NCBI RefSeq assembly: GCF_049994355.1 | Contig: NZ_CP188257.1 | Span: forward strand, 1,984,001-2,048,000 | Reading direction: 5' to 3' | Source: Angustibacter sp049994355 | GTDB lineage: Bacteria > Actinomycetota > Actinomycetes > Actinomycetales > Angustibacteraceae | DNA: 64,000 nt | Shown here: positions 10,568 to 19,030 of the stretch, one piece after another | How the letters are laid out: each line of letters opens with the position of its first letter | How positions within the stretch are numbered: the stretch's first letter is position 1 | The notes under the pieces: model-generated | Told to the model about the DNA's origin: nothing | The model's input: only the letters and a program-made list of their open reading frames with translations | Databases searched by the model: none | Translations under genes and position numbers: made by a program

Positions 10568-10586
10568 CGCTGTTTCCCGTGGCTGC

Positions 10587-12338
10587 TCAGCTGCCGGTCG
10601 AGCGGGGGAGGTCCTCCTCCCAGAACTCGGTCGCGCTGGCCCGGCTCTGGACGTCGCTGCCTGCGCCGTGCAGGTCGACCTCGCGGGCTCGTAGTTCCAC
10701 CCGGCGGATCTTGCCGCTGATCGTCTTGGGCAGCTCGGCGAACTCGATCCGGCGGATCCGCTTGTAGGGCGCGAGGTTGGCGCGGGCGTGGTCCAGGATC
10801 GAGCCGGCCGTCTGCGCCGTCGGCTCGTACCCAGCGGCAAGCACGATGTACGCCTTGGGCACGGCGAGCCGGGTCGGCTCTGGGGACGGCACCACGGCGG
10901 CCTCGGCAACGGCGGGGTGCTCGATCAGCACGCTCTCCAGCTCGAAGGGGCTGATCCGGTAGTCCGACGCCTTGAACACGTCGTCCGAGCGCCCGACGTA
11001 CGTGATGTAGCCGTCGCCGTCGCGCTGGGCCACGTCCCCGGTGTGGTACGCCCCACCGCGCATCGCCTCCGCGTTCCGGTCGTGGTCGCCGCGGTAGCCG
11101 ACCATCAGCCCCACCGGTCGCCCGGCCGGGCCGTCCAGCGGCAGGCAGATCTCGCCCTCGTCGCCCGGCTGCCCGGTCACCAGGTCAAGTAGGACGACGT
11201 CGTAGCCGGGCAGCGGCCGACCCATCGAACCCGGCTTGAGTACCGCACCGGGCGGGTTGCCGATCTGCGCGGTCGTCTCGGTCTGGCCGTAGCCGTCGCG
11301 GACCGTCAGACCCCAGGCCCGCTCGACCTGCTCGATCACCTCGGGGTTGAGCGGCTCGCCGGCGCCGACCACCTCACGCAGCGGGATGCGCCCGCGGTGG
11401 GCCTCGAGGTCGGACTGCACGAGCATCCGCCAGACGGTCGGCGGAGCGCAGAACGTGGTCACCGCGCAGTCGGCCATCACGTCCAGCAGCGGGCCGGCCG
11501 CGAACCGCGACTGGTTCACCACCAGCACTGTCGCCTCGGCGTTCCACGGCGCGAACACGTTGCTCCACGCGTGCTTGGCCCAGCCCGGCGAGCTGATGTT
11601 CAGGTGGACGTCGCCCGGCTTCAGGCCGATCCAGTACATGGTCGACAGGTGCCCGACCGGGTAGGACGTGTGGGTGTGCTCCACCAGCTTGGGCTCGGCG
11701 GTGGTCCCGGAGGTGAAGTAGAGCAGCAGCGGCTCGTCGGCGCGGGTCGCCACCTCGGGGGTGAAGGAGTCCAGGTGTTCGAAGCTGGCGCCGTAGGAGA
11801 GCCACCCGGGCAGGTCGTCGCCGACGGCGATCCGCGTCCAGCTGCCCGGCACCCCCTCGAACTTCGGTACGTCCTCCGATCGGGCGACCACGTGCGCCAC
11901 GTGACCGCGGTGCACCCGGTCCGCCAGGTCCGCGGTGGCCAGCAGCGTGCTGGCCGGGATGACCACGACGCCCAGCTTGACGCAGGCGAGCAACGTCTCC
12001 CACAGCTCCAGCTGGTTGCCCAGCATCAGCAGGAGCCGGTCGCCGCGGTCCACGCCGTGGGCCTGCAGCCAGGCCGCCAGCTGGCTGGACCGGCTGGCCA
12101 GCTCGGCGTAGGTCATCTCGGCGCTCGACCCGTCGTCCTCGACCACCTTCAGCGCCGTCCTCGACCCGGACGGCTCGGACCCGGCGACGACGTCGAACCA
12201 GTCCAGCCCCCAGTTGAAGTGCTCCAACCGCGGAAGGGCGTACTGCACCGCTTGGTCGTGGTCCTCTCGCGCGAGGAGCAGCTGGTCGCGGGCGGCCCGG
12301 AAGGTCTCGTGGCTGTTGTCGTGCTCGCGCAAGGTCAT
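10587..12338 (-). CDS. AMP-forming acyl-CoA synthetase (medium-chain-like)
   Basis: 583-residue member of the ANL adenylating superfamily, activating a carboxylic acid to its CoA thioester via an acyl-AMP. The phosphate-binding loop LLYFTSGTTAEPKLVEH, the VRDGYGQTETT motif, and the C-terminal YHTGDVAQRDGDGYITYVGR plus the KTISGKIRR lysine motif are all present. The segment LNISSPGWAKHAWSNVFAPW resembles medium-chain acyl-CoA synthetases. The ATG at 12338 begins the conserved N-terminus; a longer open frame upstream (to 12827) lies over the lipoprotein gene and is not real. It is a single-gene unit, convergent with the XRE-cupin gene. The acid used is unknown. Confidence 0.88.
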   Translation of the reverse strand: MTLREHDNSHETFRAARDQLLLAREDHDQAVQYALPRLEHFNWGLDWFDVVAGSEPSGSRTALKVVEDDGSSAEMTYAELASRSSQLAAWLQAHGVDRGDRLLLMLGNQLELWETLLACVKLGVVVIPASTLLATADLADRVHRGHVAHVVARSEDVPKFEGVPGSWTRIAVGDDLPGWLSYGASFEHLDSFTPEVATRADEPLLLYFTSGTTAEPKLVEHTHTSYPVGHLSTMYWIGLKPGDVHLNISSPGWAKHAWSNVFAPWNAEATVLVVNQSRFAAGPLLDVMADCAVTTFCAPPTVWRMLVQSDLEAHRGRIPLREVVGAGEPLNPEVIEQVERAWGLTVRDGYGQTETTAQIGNPPGAVLKPGSMGRPLPGYDVVLLDLVTGQPGDEGEICLPLDGPAGRPVGLMVGYRGDHDRNAEAMRGGAYHTGDVAQRDGDGYITYVGRSDDVFKASDYRISPFELESVLIEHPAVAEAAVVPSPEPTRLAVPKAYIVLAAGYEPTAQTAGSILDHARANLAPYKRIRRIEFAELPKTISGKIRRVELRAREVDLHGAGSDVQSRASATEFWEEDLPRSTGS

Positions 12339-12471
12339 GTCAAGGACCCTGGCACCCACGGCGATGGCATGCAACGGGGCGAGGCATCGCGATCGACGTG
12401 GCGGCTCAAGCCGCGCCCGGGTCCTGTCGAACCTTGTGAGGTCGATCCCAGATGCACCAGGAGGACTCATC

Positions 12472-13071
12472 ATGCGCAGCCGTACCGCCGTCGCGGCCGT
12501 CGCGACGGTCTGCGCACTGGCCACCGTCCTGCTGTCCGGGTGCGGTCTCGGCGGACTCGCCGACGCACCCCGGGCCGCCGCCGCCGGCGACGTCCCGGCC
12601 GGCCCCAGCGCACCGACGCCGAAGGCCACCGCCACCAGGTCGCCGGTCGCCACCTCCAGCCCCACCTCCAGCCCCACCTCCACCCCTGCTGGCACAGCCG
12701 GCGGCACCCCCGCCGCCAGCGCCGGCGCGACGGCATCGGTCGCACCGAGCTGGCCGAGGGCGCTCGGCGAGCCGTCGCAGGGCGACCCGGTCTGGGCGGT
12801 GTACCTGGCCGTGGGCCACAGCGTCAACGACCCGGCGCTGCAGCAGGCGACGGCGCACGCCGCGGCCGTCGGCTACCGGGCAGTCGTCGGCGACGTGGCC
12901 TGCGACGACGGGGCGACCCAGGCGCTGGGTCTGGACCAGTACGACTACTGGTCCGGCGCGACCCTCTACTTCGCCACCGAGAAGCAGGCCCGCGGTTTCG
13001 CCGCGGCCTACACCGCGGCGGCAGCCGCGCCGGTGGGCCTGACCCAGGTCAACGTCGGCTGCCTGGACTGA
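12472..13071 (+). CDS. Putative secreted lipoprotein, unknown function
   Basis: 199 residues with a lipoprotein signal peptide: basic start (MRSRT), hydrophobic core and lipobox LLSGC with Cys24 as the lipidated residue. A Thr/Ser/Pro/Ala linker (about residues 40-85) then spaces a ~95-residue C-terminal domain from the membrane; that domain has two cysteines (one in VACDD, one in VGCLD) that may form a disulfide. A strong ribosome site, AGGAGGA, sits 6 nt before the ATG. The linker is built from short repeats at the DNA level. I do not recognise the family. Its 3' end overlaps the psuK stop by 23 nt in convergent orientation. Confidence 0.7.
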   Translation: MRSRTAVAAVATVCALATVLLSGCGLGGLADAPRAAAAGDVPAGPSAPTPKATATRSPVATSSPTSSPTSTPAGTAGGTPAASAGATASVAPSWPRALGEPSQGDPVWAVYLAVGHSVNDPALQQATAHAAAVGYRAVVGDVACDDGATQALGLDQYDYWSGATLYFATEKQARGFAAAYTAAAAAPVGLTQVNVGCLD

Positions 13072-13969
13072 GCGGCCGGGTGCCCACCCGGGTCACCACC
13101 GAGGCGGCGGCCCGGCACCCCTGCGACAGTGCGGTTCCGGTCGGCGCACCGCCCAGCGCGGCGTCCAGGTACGCGGCGGCGAACGCGTCGCCGGCACCGG
13201 TGGTGTCGACCACCGGGCCGGGCGCCGGGCAGGCCGGGACGCCGACGCTGGCCGAGCCCTCGCGGGCCCAACCTGCGCCGGCCGCACCCAGCTTGAGCAC
13301 TACCTCGCGGTAGCTGCCGGTCAGCCGGGCCAGGGCGAGCTCGCGGTCCCGGGTGCCGACCAGCACCTCGGCCTCCTCCAGCGTGCAGAAGACCAGATCG
13401 GTGCCGTCGGTGAGCCGCAGGAACTCCTTGCCCCCCAACGCCTGCAAGGGCGCGGCACTCGCCACGTCCACCGAGGCGGGCACGCCGGCGGCCCGCGCGG
13501 CCGCCAGCGCGGCGGTGCCCGCGTCCCGCGAGCCGGGGTTGAGCAGCGTGTAGCCGGACAGGTGCAACCAGGAACAGGTCTGCACCGAGCCGGTCGCGAC
13601 GTCGTCCACGGTCAGGCCGGAGTTGGCGCCGGCGTCCGGCAGCATGGTCCGCTCGCCGTCGGCGCCGACCAGCACGACGACGGTTCCGGTGGCGCGCAAC
13701 GGGTCCCGGGCCACCCGGACGTCGACGCCACCGTCCCGCAGCACCTGCACGGACTCGGTGCCGAAGGGGTCGGTGCCGACCCGTCCGACGAAGCGCACCG
13801 ACCGGCCGAGGGCGGCCAGCCACGCCGCGACGTTGGCCCCGGCGCCGCCCTGGTGGGTCTGCACGTGGGCGGCGGTGTCCGAGCCGAGGGCCAGCGGGTC
13901 GTCCACCCGGGCCACCACGTCGGTCATCACGTCGCCGAGCACCAGCACGGGCTCGGCCGCGACGCTCAT
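13049..13969 (-). CDS. psuK: PfkB-family sugar kinase, probable pseudouridine kinase
   Basis: 306-residue ribokinase-family kinase. N-terminal glycine motif GGAGANVAAWLAALG and the C-terminal PfkB signature DTTGAGDAFAAAYLD, whose Asp is the catalytic base, are both intact. Family knowledge alone would allow ribokinase or similar, but its ATG overlaps the stop of psuG (ATGA), so pseudouridine phosphorylation to the 5'-monophosphate is the most likely job. The pair would salvage pseudouridine released from RNA turnover into uracil and ribose-5-phosphate. Confidence 0.82.
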   Translation of the reverse strand: MSVAAEPVLVLGDVMTDVVARVDDPLALGSDTAAHVQTHQGGAGANVAAWLAALGRSVRFVGRVGTDPFGTESVQVLRDGGVDVRVARDPLRATGTVVVLVGADGERTMLPDAGANSGLTVDDVATGSVQTCSWLHLSGYTLLNPGSRDAGTAALAAARAAGVPASVDVASAAPLQALGGKEFLRLTDGTDLVFCTLEEAEVLVGTRDRELALARLTGSYREVVLKLGAAGAGWAREGSASVGVPACPAPGPVVDTTGAGDAFAAAYLDAALGGAPTGTALSQGCRAAASVVTRVGTRPLSPGSRR

Positions 13970-14874
13970 CCGGCCACCGCGTGCGCGAGCGCGATCTGTG
14001 CCGCCAGCCGGGCGTTGCGCAGGATGATCCGGGTGTTCACCGCGAGGCTGCGTCCCTGGGTGTCCTGGTGGAAGCGGGCCAGCAGGTACGGCGTCGTCTC
14101 CTTGCCGTGCACGCCTTCTGCGTCGGCGCCGGCCAGCGCCGCGGCCAGCACGCGGTCGTGCAGCACCGGATCGAGCTGTTCGTCCTCGGGCAACGGGTTG
14201 GCCACGACCAGCCCCGCGCGGTCGGTGCCCAGCGCCGCCCGGGCGCGCATCACGGCGGCCACCTCGGCCGGGTCGTCCACCCGGTGCTCGACCGGGTGCC
14301 CCGAGTCGGTCAGATAGAACCCTGGGAACCTGTCCGTGCGGTAGCCGACGAGCCCGATGCCCAGCGTCTCCATCCGCTCCAGGGTGGCGGCGATGTCCAG
14401 GATCGACTTCACCCCGGCGCAGACCACCGTGGTCGGCACCCGGGACAGCGTGACCAGGTCGGCGGACTCGTCGAACGTCGTGCTCGCCCCTCGGTGCACA
14501 CCGCCCAGCCCGCCGGTGGCGAACACCGCGATCCCCGCGCGCGCCGCCAGGTGCGCCGTGGACGCGACCGTGGTGGCGCCGTGCCCGCCACGGGCCGCCA
14601 CCACGGCGAGGTCGCGCACGCTGACCTTCAGCACGCTGTCGTCGCCGGCCACGGTGGCCAGCGCGTCGTCGTCCAGGCCGATCCGCACGCGGCCGGCGAC
14701 CAGCGCCACGGTGGCCGGGACCGCCCCTGCGTCGCGGACCGCCTGCTCGATCTCGCGGGCGACGCGCAGGTTGTCCGGCCGGGGCAGGCCGTGGCTGATG
14801 ATCGTCGACTCCAGTGCCACCACCGGTGCGCCGTCGGCGAGCGCGTCGCGAACCTCGTCGGACAGCGTGATCAT
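13966..14874 (-). CDS. psuG: Pseudouridine-5'-phosphate glycosidase
   Basis: 302 residues. Cleaves the C-C glycosidic bond of pseudouridine 5'-phosphate, giving uracil and ribose 5-phosphate. Family hallmarks are present from the N-terminus (VVALESTIISHGLPRPDNL) through GGHGATTVASTAHLAARAGI, FATGGLGGVHRG, VVCAGVKSILDI and YRTDRFPGFY; the Lys in CAGVKSILD is the proposed Schiff-base lysine. It is the first gene of the psuG-psuK operon and is divergent from the GNAT/acyl-CoA synthetase gene over 56 bp. Confidence 0.93.
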   Translation of the reverse strand: MITLSDEVRDALADGAPVVALESTIISHGLPRPDNLRVAREIEQAVRDAGAVPATVALVAGRVRIGLDDDALATVAGDDSVLKVSVRDLAVVAARGGHGATTVASTAHLAARAGIAVFATGGLGGVHRGASTTFDESADLVTLSRVPTTVVCAGVKSILDIAATLERMETLGIGLVGYRTDRFPGFYLTDSGHPVEHRVDDPAEVAAVMRARAALGTDRAGLVVANPLPEDEQLDPVLHDRVLAAALAGADAEGVHGKETTPYLLARFHQDTQGRSLAVNTRIILRNARLAAQIALAHAVAG

Positions 14875-14918
14875 CCACAGCTCCAGATCATGTGCGGCAG
14901 CCTAACCAGCGACGGGGC

Positions 14919-14924
14919 TAGGCT
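14919..14924 (+). promoter_or_regulatory. -10-like hexamer for the GNAT/acyl-CoA synthetase gene
   Basis: TAGGCT ends 6 nt before the GTG start at 14931 and no ribosome-binding site is visible, so a leaderless transcript is likely. Confidence 0.45.
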
Positions 14925-14930
14925 CGCTGC

Positions 14931-17576
14931 GTGCCCACGAGCGACCCGCCGTACCCCGCTCACTGGGAGGCGGACGTCGTGCTGCGCGATGGTGGGGTGG
15001 TGCACCTTCGGCCGATCCGGCCGGACGACGCCGAGGCGGTCGAGGCGTTCCACGCCGGGCAGAGCGCGGAGTCCATCTACCTGCGCTTCTTCGCTCCGCT
15101 GCAACGGTTGTCCGAGCGCGAGCTCGAGCGGTTCACCCACGTCGACCATCGCGACCGGGTCGGTCTGGTCGCCACGCTGGGCGACGCGATCGTCGGCATC
15201 GGACGTTACGACCGGCTGGAGGGCAGGACGGCGGAGGTCGCGTTCAACATCTCCGACGCCCACCAGGGCCGGGGCATCGGTTCGGTGCTGCTGGAGCACC
15301 TGGCCGCCGCGGCGCGCGAGCGCGGCGTGCGGCGTTTCGTGGCCGACGTGCTGCCGCAGAACCGCAGGATGATCGGGGTCTTCAACGAGGCCGGCTACGA
15401 GGTGAGCCACCGCTACGAGGACGGCGTGATCGCCCTGGCGTTCGACATCTCGCCCTCGGAAGACTCCGACCAGGTGCGCGAGGCCCGCGAGCACCGCTCC
15501 GAGGCCCGCAGCATGCAGACCCTGTTCAGTCCCTCGTCGGTCGCCGTGGTGGGGGCCAGCCGCGACCCGGACGCCATCGGCCACCGGCTGCTGCAGAACC
15601 TCATCGAGGCCGGCTTCACGGGGCGGCTGTACGCAGTGAACCCTGAGGCGTGGGAGGTCCAAGGGGTGGAGAGCCACACCCGGGTCACCGAGATCCCGGA
15701 CCAGGTCGACCTGGTCGTCGTCGCGGTGCCGGCCGAGGCGGTCGGTGGGGTGGTGGCGGACTGCGGCGCGGCCGGCGTGCGTGGGCTGGTCGTGGTGAGC
15801 AGCGGGTTCGCCGAGACCGGCGACGGCGGGCGCGCGCTGCAGGTCGAGCTGGTGCGCACCGCGCACAGCCACGGCATGCGGGTGGTCGGTCCGAACTCGT
15901 TCGGCATCGTGAACACCGACCCGCAGGTGCGGCTGAACGCGTCGCTGGCACCGTCCTTGCCACCTGCCGGGCGGCTGGGGCTGTTCAGCCAGTCGGGCGC
16001 GCTGGGCATCGCGGTGCTGGACACCGCCCGTCGCCGCGGGTTGGGGGTGTCCACCTTCCTGTCTTCCGGCAACCGGGCGGACGTGTCCGGCAACGACGCC
16101 ATGCAGTACTGGCTGGACGACTCGGCCACGGACGCGGTCGGCCTGTACCTGGAGAGCATGGGCAACCCGCGCAAGTTCTCCCGGGTCGCCCGCCGGCTGT
16201 CCCGCAGCAAGCCGGTGATCGTCGTGAAGTCCGGTCAGTCCAGCTTCGGGGTGCCGCCGGGGCACACGGTGCGCGAGTCACGGCTGCCCCGGGACGCGGT
16301 CGACCAGATCCTGCACCAGGCCGGGGTGATCCGGGTGGACAACATCCACCAGCTGTTCGACGTGGCGCAGCTCGTCGTGCACCAGCCGTTGCCGGCCGGC
16401 CCGCGGGTCGCGGTGGTGACGAACTCGGCGGCGCTGGGCGCGCTGGCGGCCGATGCCTGCTCGAGCTGGGGGCTCGAGGTGGTGCACGGCCCGGTCGCTG
16501 TGCGTCCCGAGGCGAGTGCGCAGGAGTTCCGGGCGGCGCTGGCCGAGGCGTTCGCGGCGCCGGACGTGGACGCGGTGGTCGCTGGCTTCATTCCGCCACT
16601 GGTCACCGTCGACGCGGACGTCGCGGTCGCGCTGGCGGAGGTGGCGGCCGAGGGCGACAAGACCTGCGTCGCAACGTTCCTGGGGATGCACGGGGTGACC
16701 GAGGCGCTGTCGTCGTCCTCACGCACCGTGCCGGCGTACCCGACGCCGGAGGACTCGGTGCGCGCGCTGGTGTCGGCGACCCGGTACGCCGAGTGGCGCG
16801 GCCGGGACCGCGGCCCGCGGGTGGCGCCCAAGGACCTACAGCGCGAGCGGGCCCGGGAGCTGGTCGAGCGGCTCACCCCGAGCGACCCGGACGGCGTGTG
16901 GCTGTCCGAGGAGGACGCGACCGACCTGCTGTCGGCCTACGGGATCGAGGTCTGGCCGGCGTACCCGGTGCAGACCCCGGACGAGGCGGCGGCCGCCGCG
17001 GAACGGGCCGGCTACCCGGTGGCGCTGAAGGCGACGGCCCCGCTGCTGCGGCACCGGGCCGACCTGGGTGCGGTCCGGCTGGACATCGGTCGCGAGGCCG
17101 AGCTGCGCGGCGACCTGGGCGAGATGCAGCGTCTGCTGGAGCGGCACGGCCCCGGCGAGTTCGTGGTGCAGGCCATGGCTCCGGTCGGCGTGGCCTGCGT
17201 CGTGCGCTCGGTCGAGGACCCGCTGTTCGGCCCGATCGTCGAGTTCGGGGTCGGCGGTCCACCCGTCGAGCTGCTCGGGGACGTCGCCCGCCGCAGCCCG
17301 CCGCTACGTGAGGGGGACGTCGCCGACCTCGTCCGCGGCGTGCGCGCTGCACCCTTGCTGCTGGGGTACCGGGGCGCCGAGCCGGTGGACGTGGACGCCC
17401 TGGAGGACGTCGTGGCCCGGGTGTCCGTGCTGGCCGACGACCTGCAGCAGGTCGCCGAGCTGGAGCTCAACCCGGTGATCGCCGCACCGGAGGGGGTGAC
17501 GGTGCTCGGGGCCACGGTGCGGCTGGCTCCGCCGCCGGTGCGCACGGACGCCGACACCCGTCGACTCCCCGGCTGA
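14931..17576 (+). CDS. Fused GNAT acetyltransferase / ADP-forming acyl-CoA synthetase-like protein (Pat type)
   Basis: 881 residues in four parts: an N-terminal GNAT domain (about 20-175; acetyl-CoA loop HQGRGIGSVLLEHLA), a CoA-binding domain (about 195-295; VAVVGASRDPDAIGHRLLQN), a succinyl-CoA-synthetase-like region (about 305-620) and a C-terminal ATP-grasp domain (about 665-865). Homologues with this make-up (Pat of Salmonella, PatA of Streptomyces) acetylate lysines of acyl-CoA synthetases. A histidine at 445 in PPGHTV sits near the position of the phosphohistidine of active ADP-forming ligases, so ligase activity is not excluded. The gene stands alone and starts with GTG. Confidence 0.85.
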   Translation: MPTSDPPYPAHWEADVVLRDGGVVHLRPIRPDDAEAVEAFHAGQSAESIYLRFFAPLQRLSERELERFTHVDHRDRVGLVATLGDAIVGIGRYDRLEGRTAEVAFNISDAHQGRGIGSVLLEHLAAAARERGVRRFVADVLPQNRRMIGVFNEAGYEVSHRYEDGVIALAFDISPSEDSDQVREAREHRSEARSMQTLFSPSSVAVVGASRDPDAIGHRLLQNLIEAGFTGRLYAVNPEAWEVQGVESHTRVTEIPDQVDLVVVAVPAEAVGGVVADCGAAGVRGLVVVSSGFAETGDGGRALQVELVRTAHSHGMRVVGPNSFGIVNTDPQVRLNASLAPSLPPAGRLGLFSQSGALGIAVLDTARRRGLGVSTFLSSGNRADVSGNDAMQYWLDDSATDAVGLYLESMGNPRKFSRVARRLSRSKPVIVVKSGQSSFGVPPGHTVRESRLPRDAVDQILHQAGVIRVDNIHQLFDVAQLVVHQPLPAGPRVAVVTNSAALGALAADACSSWGLEVVHGPVAVRPEASAQEFRAALAEAFAAPDVDAVVAGFIPPLVTVDADVAVALAEVAAEGDKTCVATFLGMHGVTEALSSSSRTVPAYPTPEDSVRALVSATRYAEWRGRDRGPRVAPKDLQRERARELVERLTPSDPDGVWLSEEDATDLLSAYGIEVWPAYPVQTPDEAAAAAERAGYPVALKATAPLLRHRADLGAVRLDIGREAELRGDLGEMQRLLERHGPGEFVVQAMAPVGVACVVRSVEDPLFGPIVEFGVGGPPVELLGDVARRSPPLREGDVADLVRGVRAAPLLLGYRGAEPVDVDALEDVVARVSVLADDLQQVAELELNPVIAAPEGVTVLGATVRLAPPPVRTDADTRRLPG

Positions 17577-17658
17577 CCGATGCAGGCGGGATGGGTTGCC
17601 CTATCGCGGCGCTGCGTACACATGTGGGCAGATATCGCCACCGGTGTACCATCACGGT

Positions 17659-17982
17659 ATGACCGGATCTGCGGCCCACCACGTGGGGACGCGCGAGCTG
17701 CGCGATCACCTCAGCAGCGTGCTTCGTCGAGTCGAGGCCGGCGAGCCCATCACGGTCACCGCTGCGGGTCGGCCGGTGGCCCAGATCGTTCCGGTCCAGT
17801 CGGGGCGCTGGACACCTCGGTCCGAGGTGCAGCGGATCCTCGTGACGTCGCAAGCCGACCCGGGCCTCACCCAAGACCTTGACGAGCTCGCCGGCGACGA
17901 CCTCGATGACCTCGATGACCTCGATGACCTCGACGACCTCGACGACCCCGACGACCCCGACGACCCCGACGACCCCGCATGA
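17659..17982 (+). CDS. Phd/YefM-family antitoxin with repetitive acidic tail
   Basis: 107 residues. The N-terminal DNA-binding fold is typical of Phd antitoxins (HHVGTRELRDHLSSVLRRVE, GEPITVTAAGRPVAQIVPV). The last ~27 residues are a low-complexity run of Asp-Asp-Leu then Asp-Asp-Pro triplets encoded by a 9-bp tandem repeat. The ATG at 17659 matches the conserved start, and its stop overlaps the VapC ATG (ATGA). A short inverted repeat TACC-N5-GGTA (17648-17660) overlaps the start codon and may be an autoregulatory half-site. Antitoxin tails normally wrap the toxin, so the acidic tail may do so here. Confidence 0.85.
   Translation: MTGSAAHHVGTRELRDHLSSVLRRVEAGEPITVTAAGRPVAQIVPVQSGRWTPRSEVQRILVTSQADPGLTQDLDELAGDDLDDLDDLDDLDDLDDPDDPDDPDDPA
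17896..17976 (+). repeat. 9-bp tandem repeat, nine units, inside the antitoxin gene
   Basis: Units read GACGACCTC, three GATGACCTC, GACGACCTC and four GACGACCCC (with the first being GACGACCTC at 17896). The period is three codons, so slippage would alter length without breaking the frame. The run stops three bases before the toxin start codon. Confidence 0.9.
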
Positions 17983-18371
17983 CGCGTCAACGAGGGCTGC
18001 TCGACACCTCCGTGTTCATCGCGCGCGAGTCCGGGCGTCCGGCCGACCTCGGGGCAGCTCCCGACGAGCTCGCCGTGTCCATCGTCACGATCGGCGAGCT
18101 GTGGGCCGGCGTGCTGGCGGCACCGGACACGGCCACGCGGGCGCAGCGCATGCGAACCGCCTCCGACGCCGCGACCGTGGCCACGGTCGAGATCGGCGTC
18201 GAGGTCGCGCGTGCGTGGGCCCAGCTACGGGTTGCGTTGCGCGACGCCGGTCGGCGGATGAAGGTCAACGACTCCTGGATCGCTGCCACGGCACTGGCCC
18301 ACGACGTTGCCGTGGTGACCCAGGACGGCGACTTCGACGATGTGCCTGGTCTGTCCGTCATCCACGTCTGA
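17979..18371 (+). CDS. vapC: VapC-type PIN-domain toxin
   Basis: 130-residue PIN-domain ribonuclease. The acidic active-site set is intact: Asp9 in LLDTS, Glu40 in TIGELW, Asp98 in VNDSWIAATA and Asp116/Asp118 in TQDGDFDD. Such toxins cut tRNA or rRNA and are neutralised by the antitoxin encoded just upstream. The ATG overlaps the antitoxin stop by 4 nt, so synthesis is coupled. The target RNA cannot be predicted from this sequence. Confidence 0.9.
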   Translation: MTRQRGLLDTSVFIARESGRPADLGAAPDELAVSIVTIGELWAGVLAAPDTATRAQRMRTASDAATVATVEIGVEVARAWAQLRVALRDAGRRMKVNDSWIAATALAHDVAVVTQDGDFDDVPGLSVIHV

Positions 18372-18436
18372 ACGGTCGGCGTCGCCGACCACAGGCTGTG
18401 GTCGGGCGCACCCGCCGCGGGTGGGATGATGTCGTG

Positions 18437-19030
18437 ATGCGCAAGACCCCGAGCCTGCCCACCACGCTGCGCGAGGACCTCGAGCACGCGGGGTATTACC
18501 CGGACCTGGTGGCCGACGTGCTCGACGTGAGCGTCGCGGCGGAGCCCACGGTCGGTCACCTCGTGCACGCCGAGACGACGTTCGACCACGATGTCGTCCG
18601 CCGGCACATCACCGTCCTGGTGCTCACCGACACCCGGTTGGTCGTCGTGCACGCCGACGACCACGCGCCGGAGCCGCCGGACGGCCCGCAGCAGACGTAT
18701 GCGACGGCGGCCACCGAGGCGGTCCCGCTGGCTGCGGTCAAGTCAGTGGTGGTCACCCACGTGGTGCCGAGCCCGGAGACCTACCGGGCGGGCGAGGGCT
18801 CGCGAGAGCTCACCCTCACCATCGGCTGGGGCGGAGTCAGCCGGCTCGACCTCGAACCGGCCGGTTGCGCGGACCCGGACTGCGAGGCCGACCACGGCTA
18901 CACCGGTACGGCCAGCACGGACGACATCTCGCTGCGAGTCTCCGCCGACGCGGACGGCGAGGAGGCGCTGCGCCGGGCGCTGGACTTCGCGCGGGCGCTG
19001 TCCGCAGCCACCGCCGGTCGCCCCGGGTGA
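18437..19030 (+). CDS. DUF5998 family protein
   Basis: 197-residue actinobacterial protein of unknown function, usually encoded next to the phosphodiesterase that follows here. It is mostly beta-rich and acidic with no signal peptide or membrane segment; a Cys pair (GCADPDCEADHGYTG) with a nearby His could bind metal. The ATG at 18437 is preceded 6 nt upstream by GATGAT and has no clear Shine-Dalgarno. The stop overlaps the GTG of the phosphodiesterase gene (GTGA), so the two are coupled. A longer frame running from 17879 is a shadow of the toxin-antitoxin pair. Confidence 0.75.
   Translation: MRKTPSLPTTLREDLEHAGYYPDLVADVLDVSVAAEPTVGHLVHAETTFDHDVVRRHITVLVLTDTRLVVVHADDHAPEPPDGPQQTYATAATEAVPLAAVKSVVVTHVVPSPETYRAGEGSRELTLTIGWGGVSRLDLEPAGCADPDCEADHGYTGTASTDDISLRVSADADGEEALRRALDFARALSAATAGRPG

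Noticed and set aside
10587..12827. Extended start for the acyl-CoA synthetase at 12827
   Set aside because: The extra ~160 residues lie antisense over the lipoprotein gene and do not resemble any ANL N-terminus; ATG 12338 fits the family.
17896..17976. Possible CRISPR-like or minisatellite array
   Set aside because: Units are 9 bp with no spacers and stay in frame inside an antitoxin gene; it is a coding tandem repeat.
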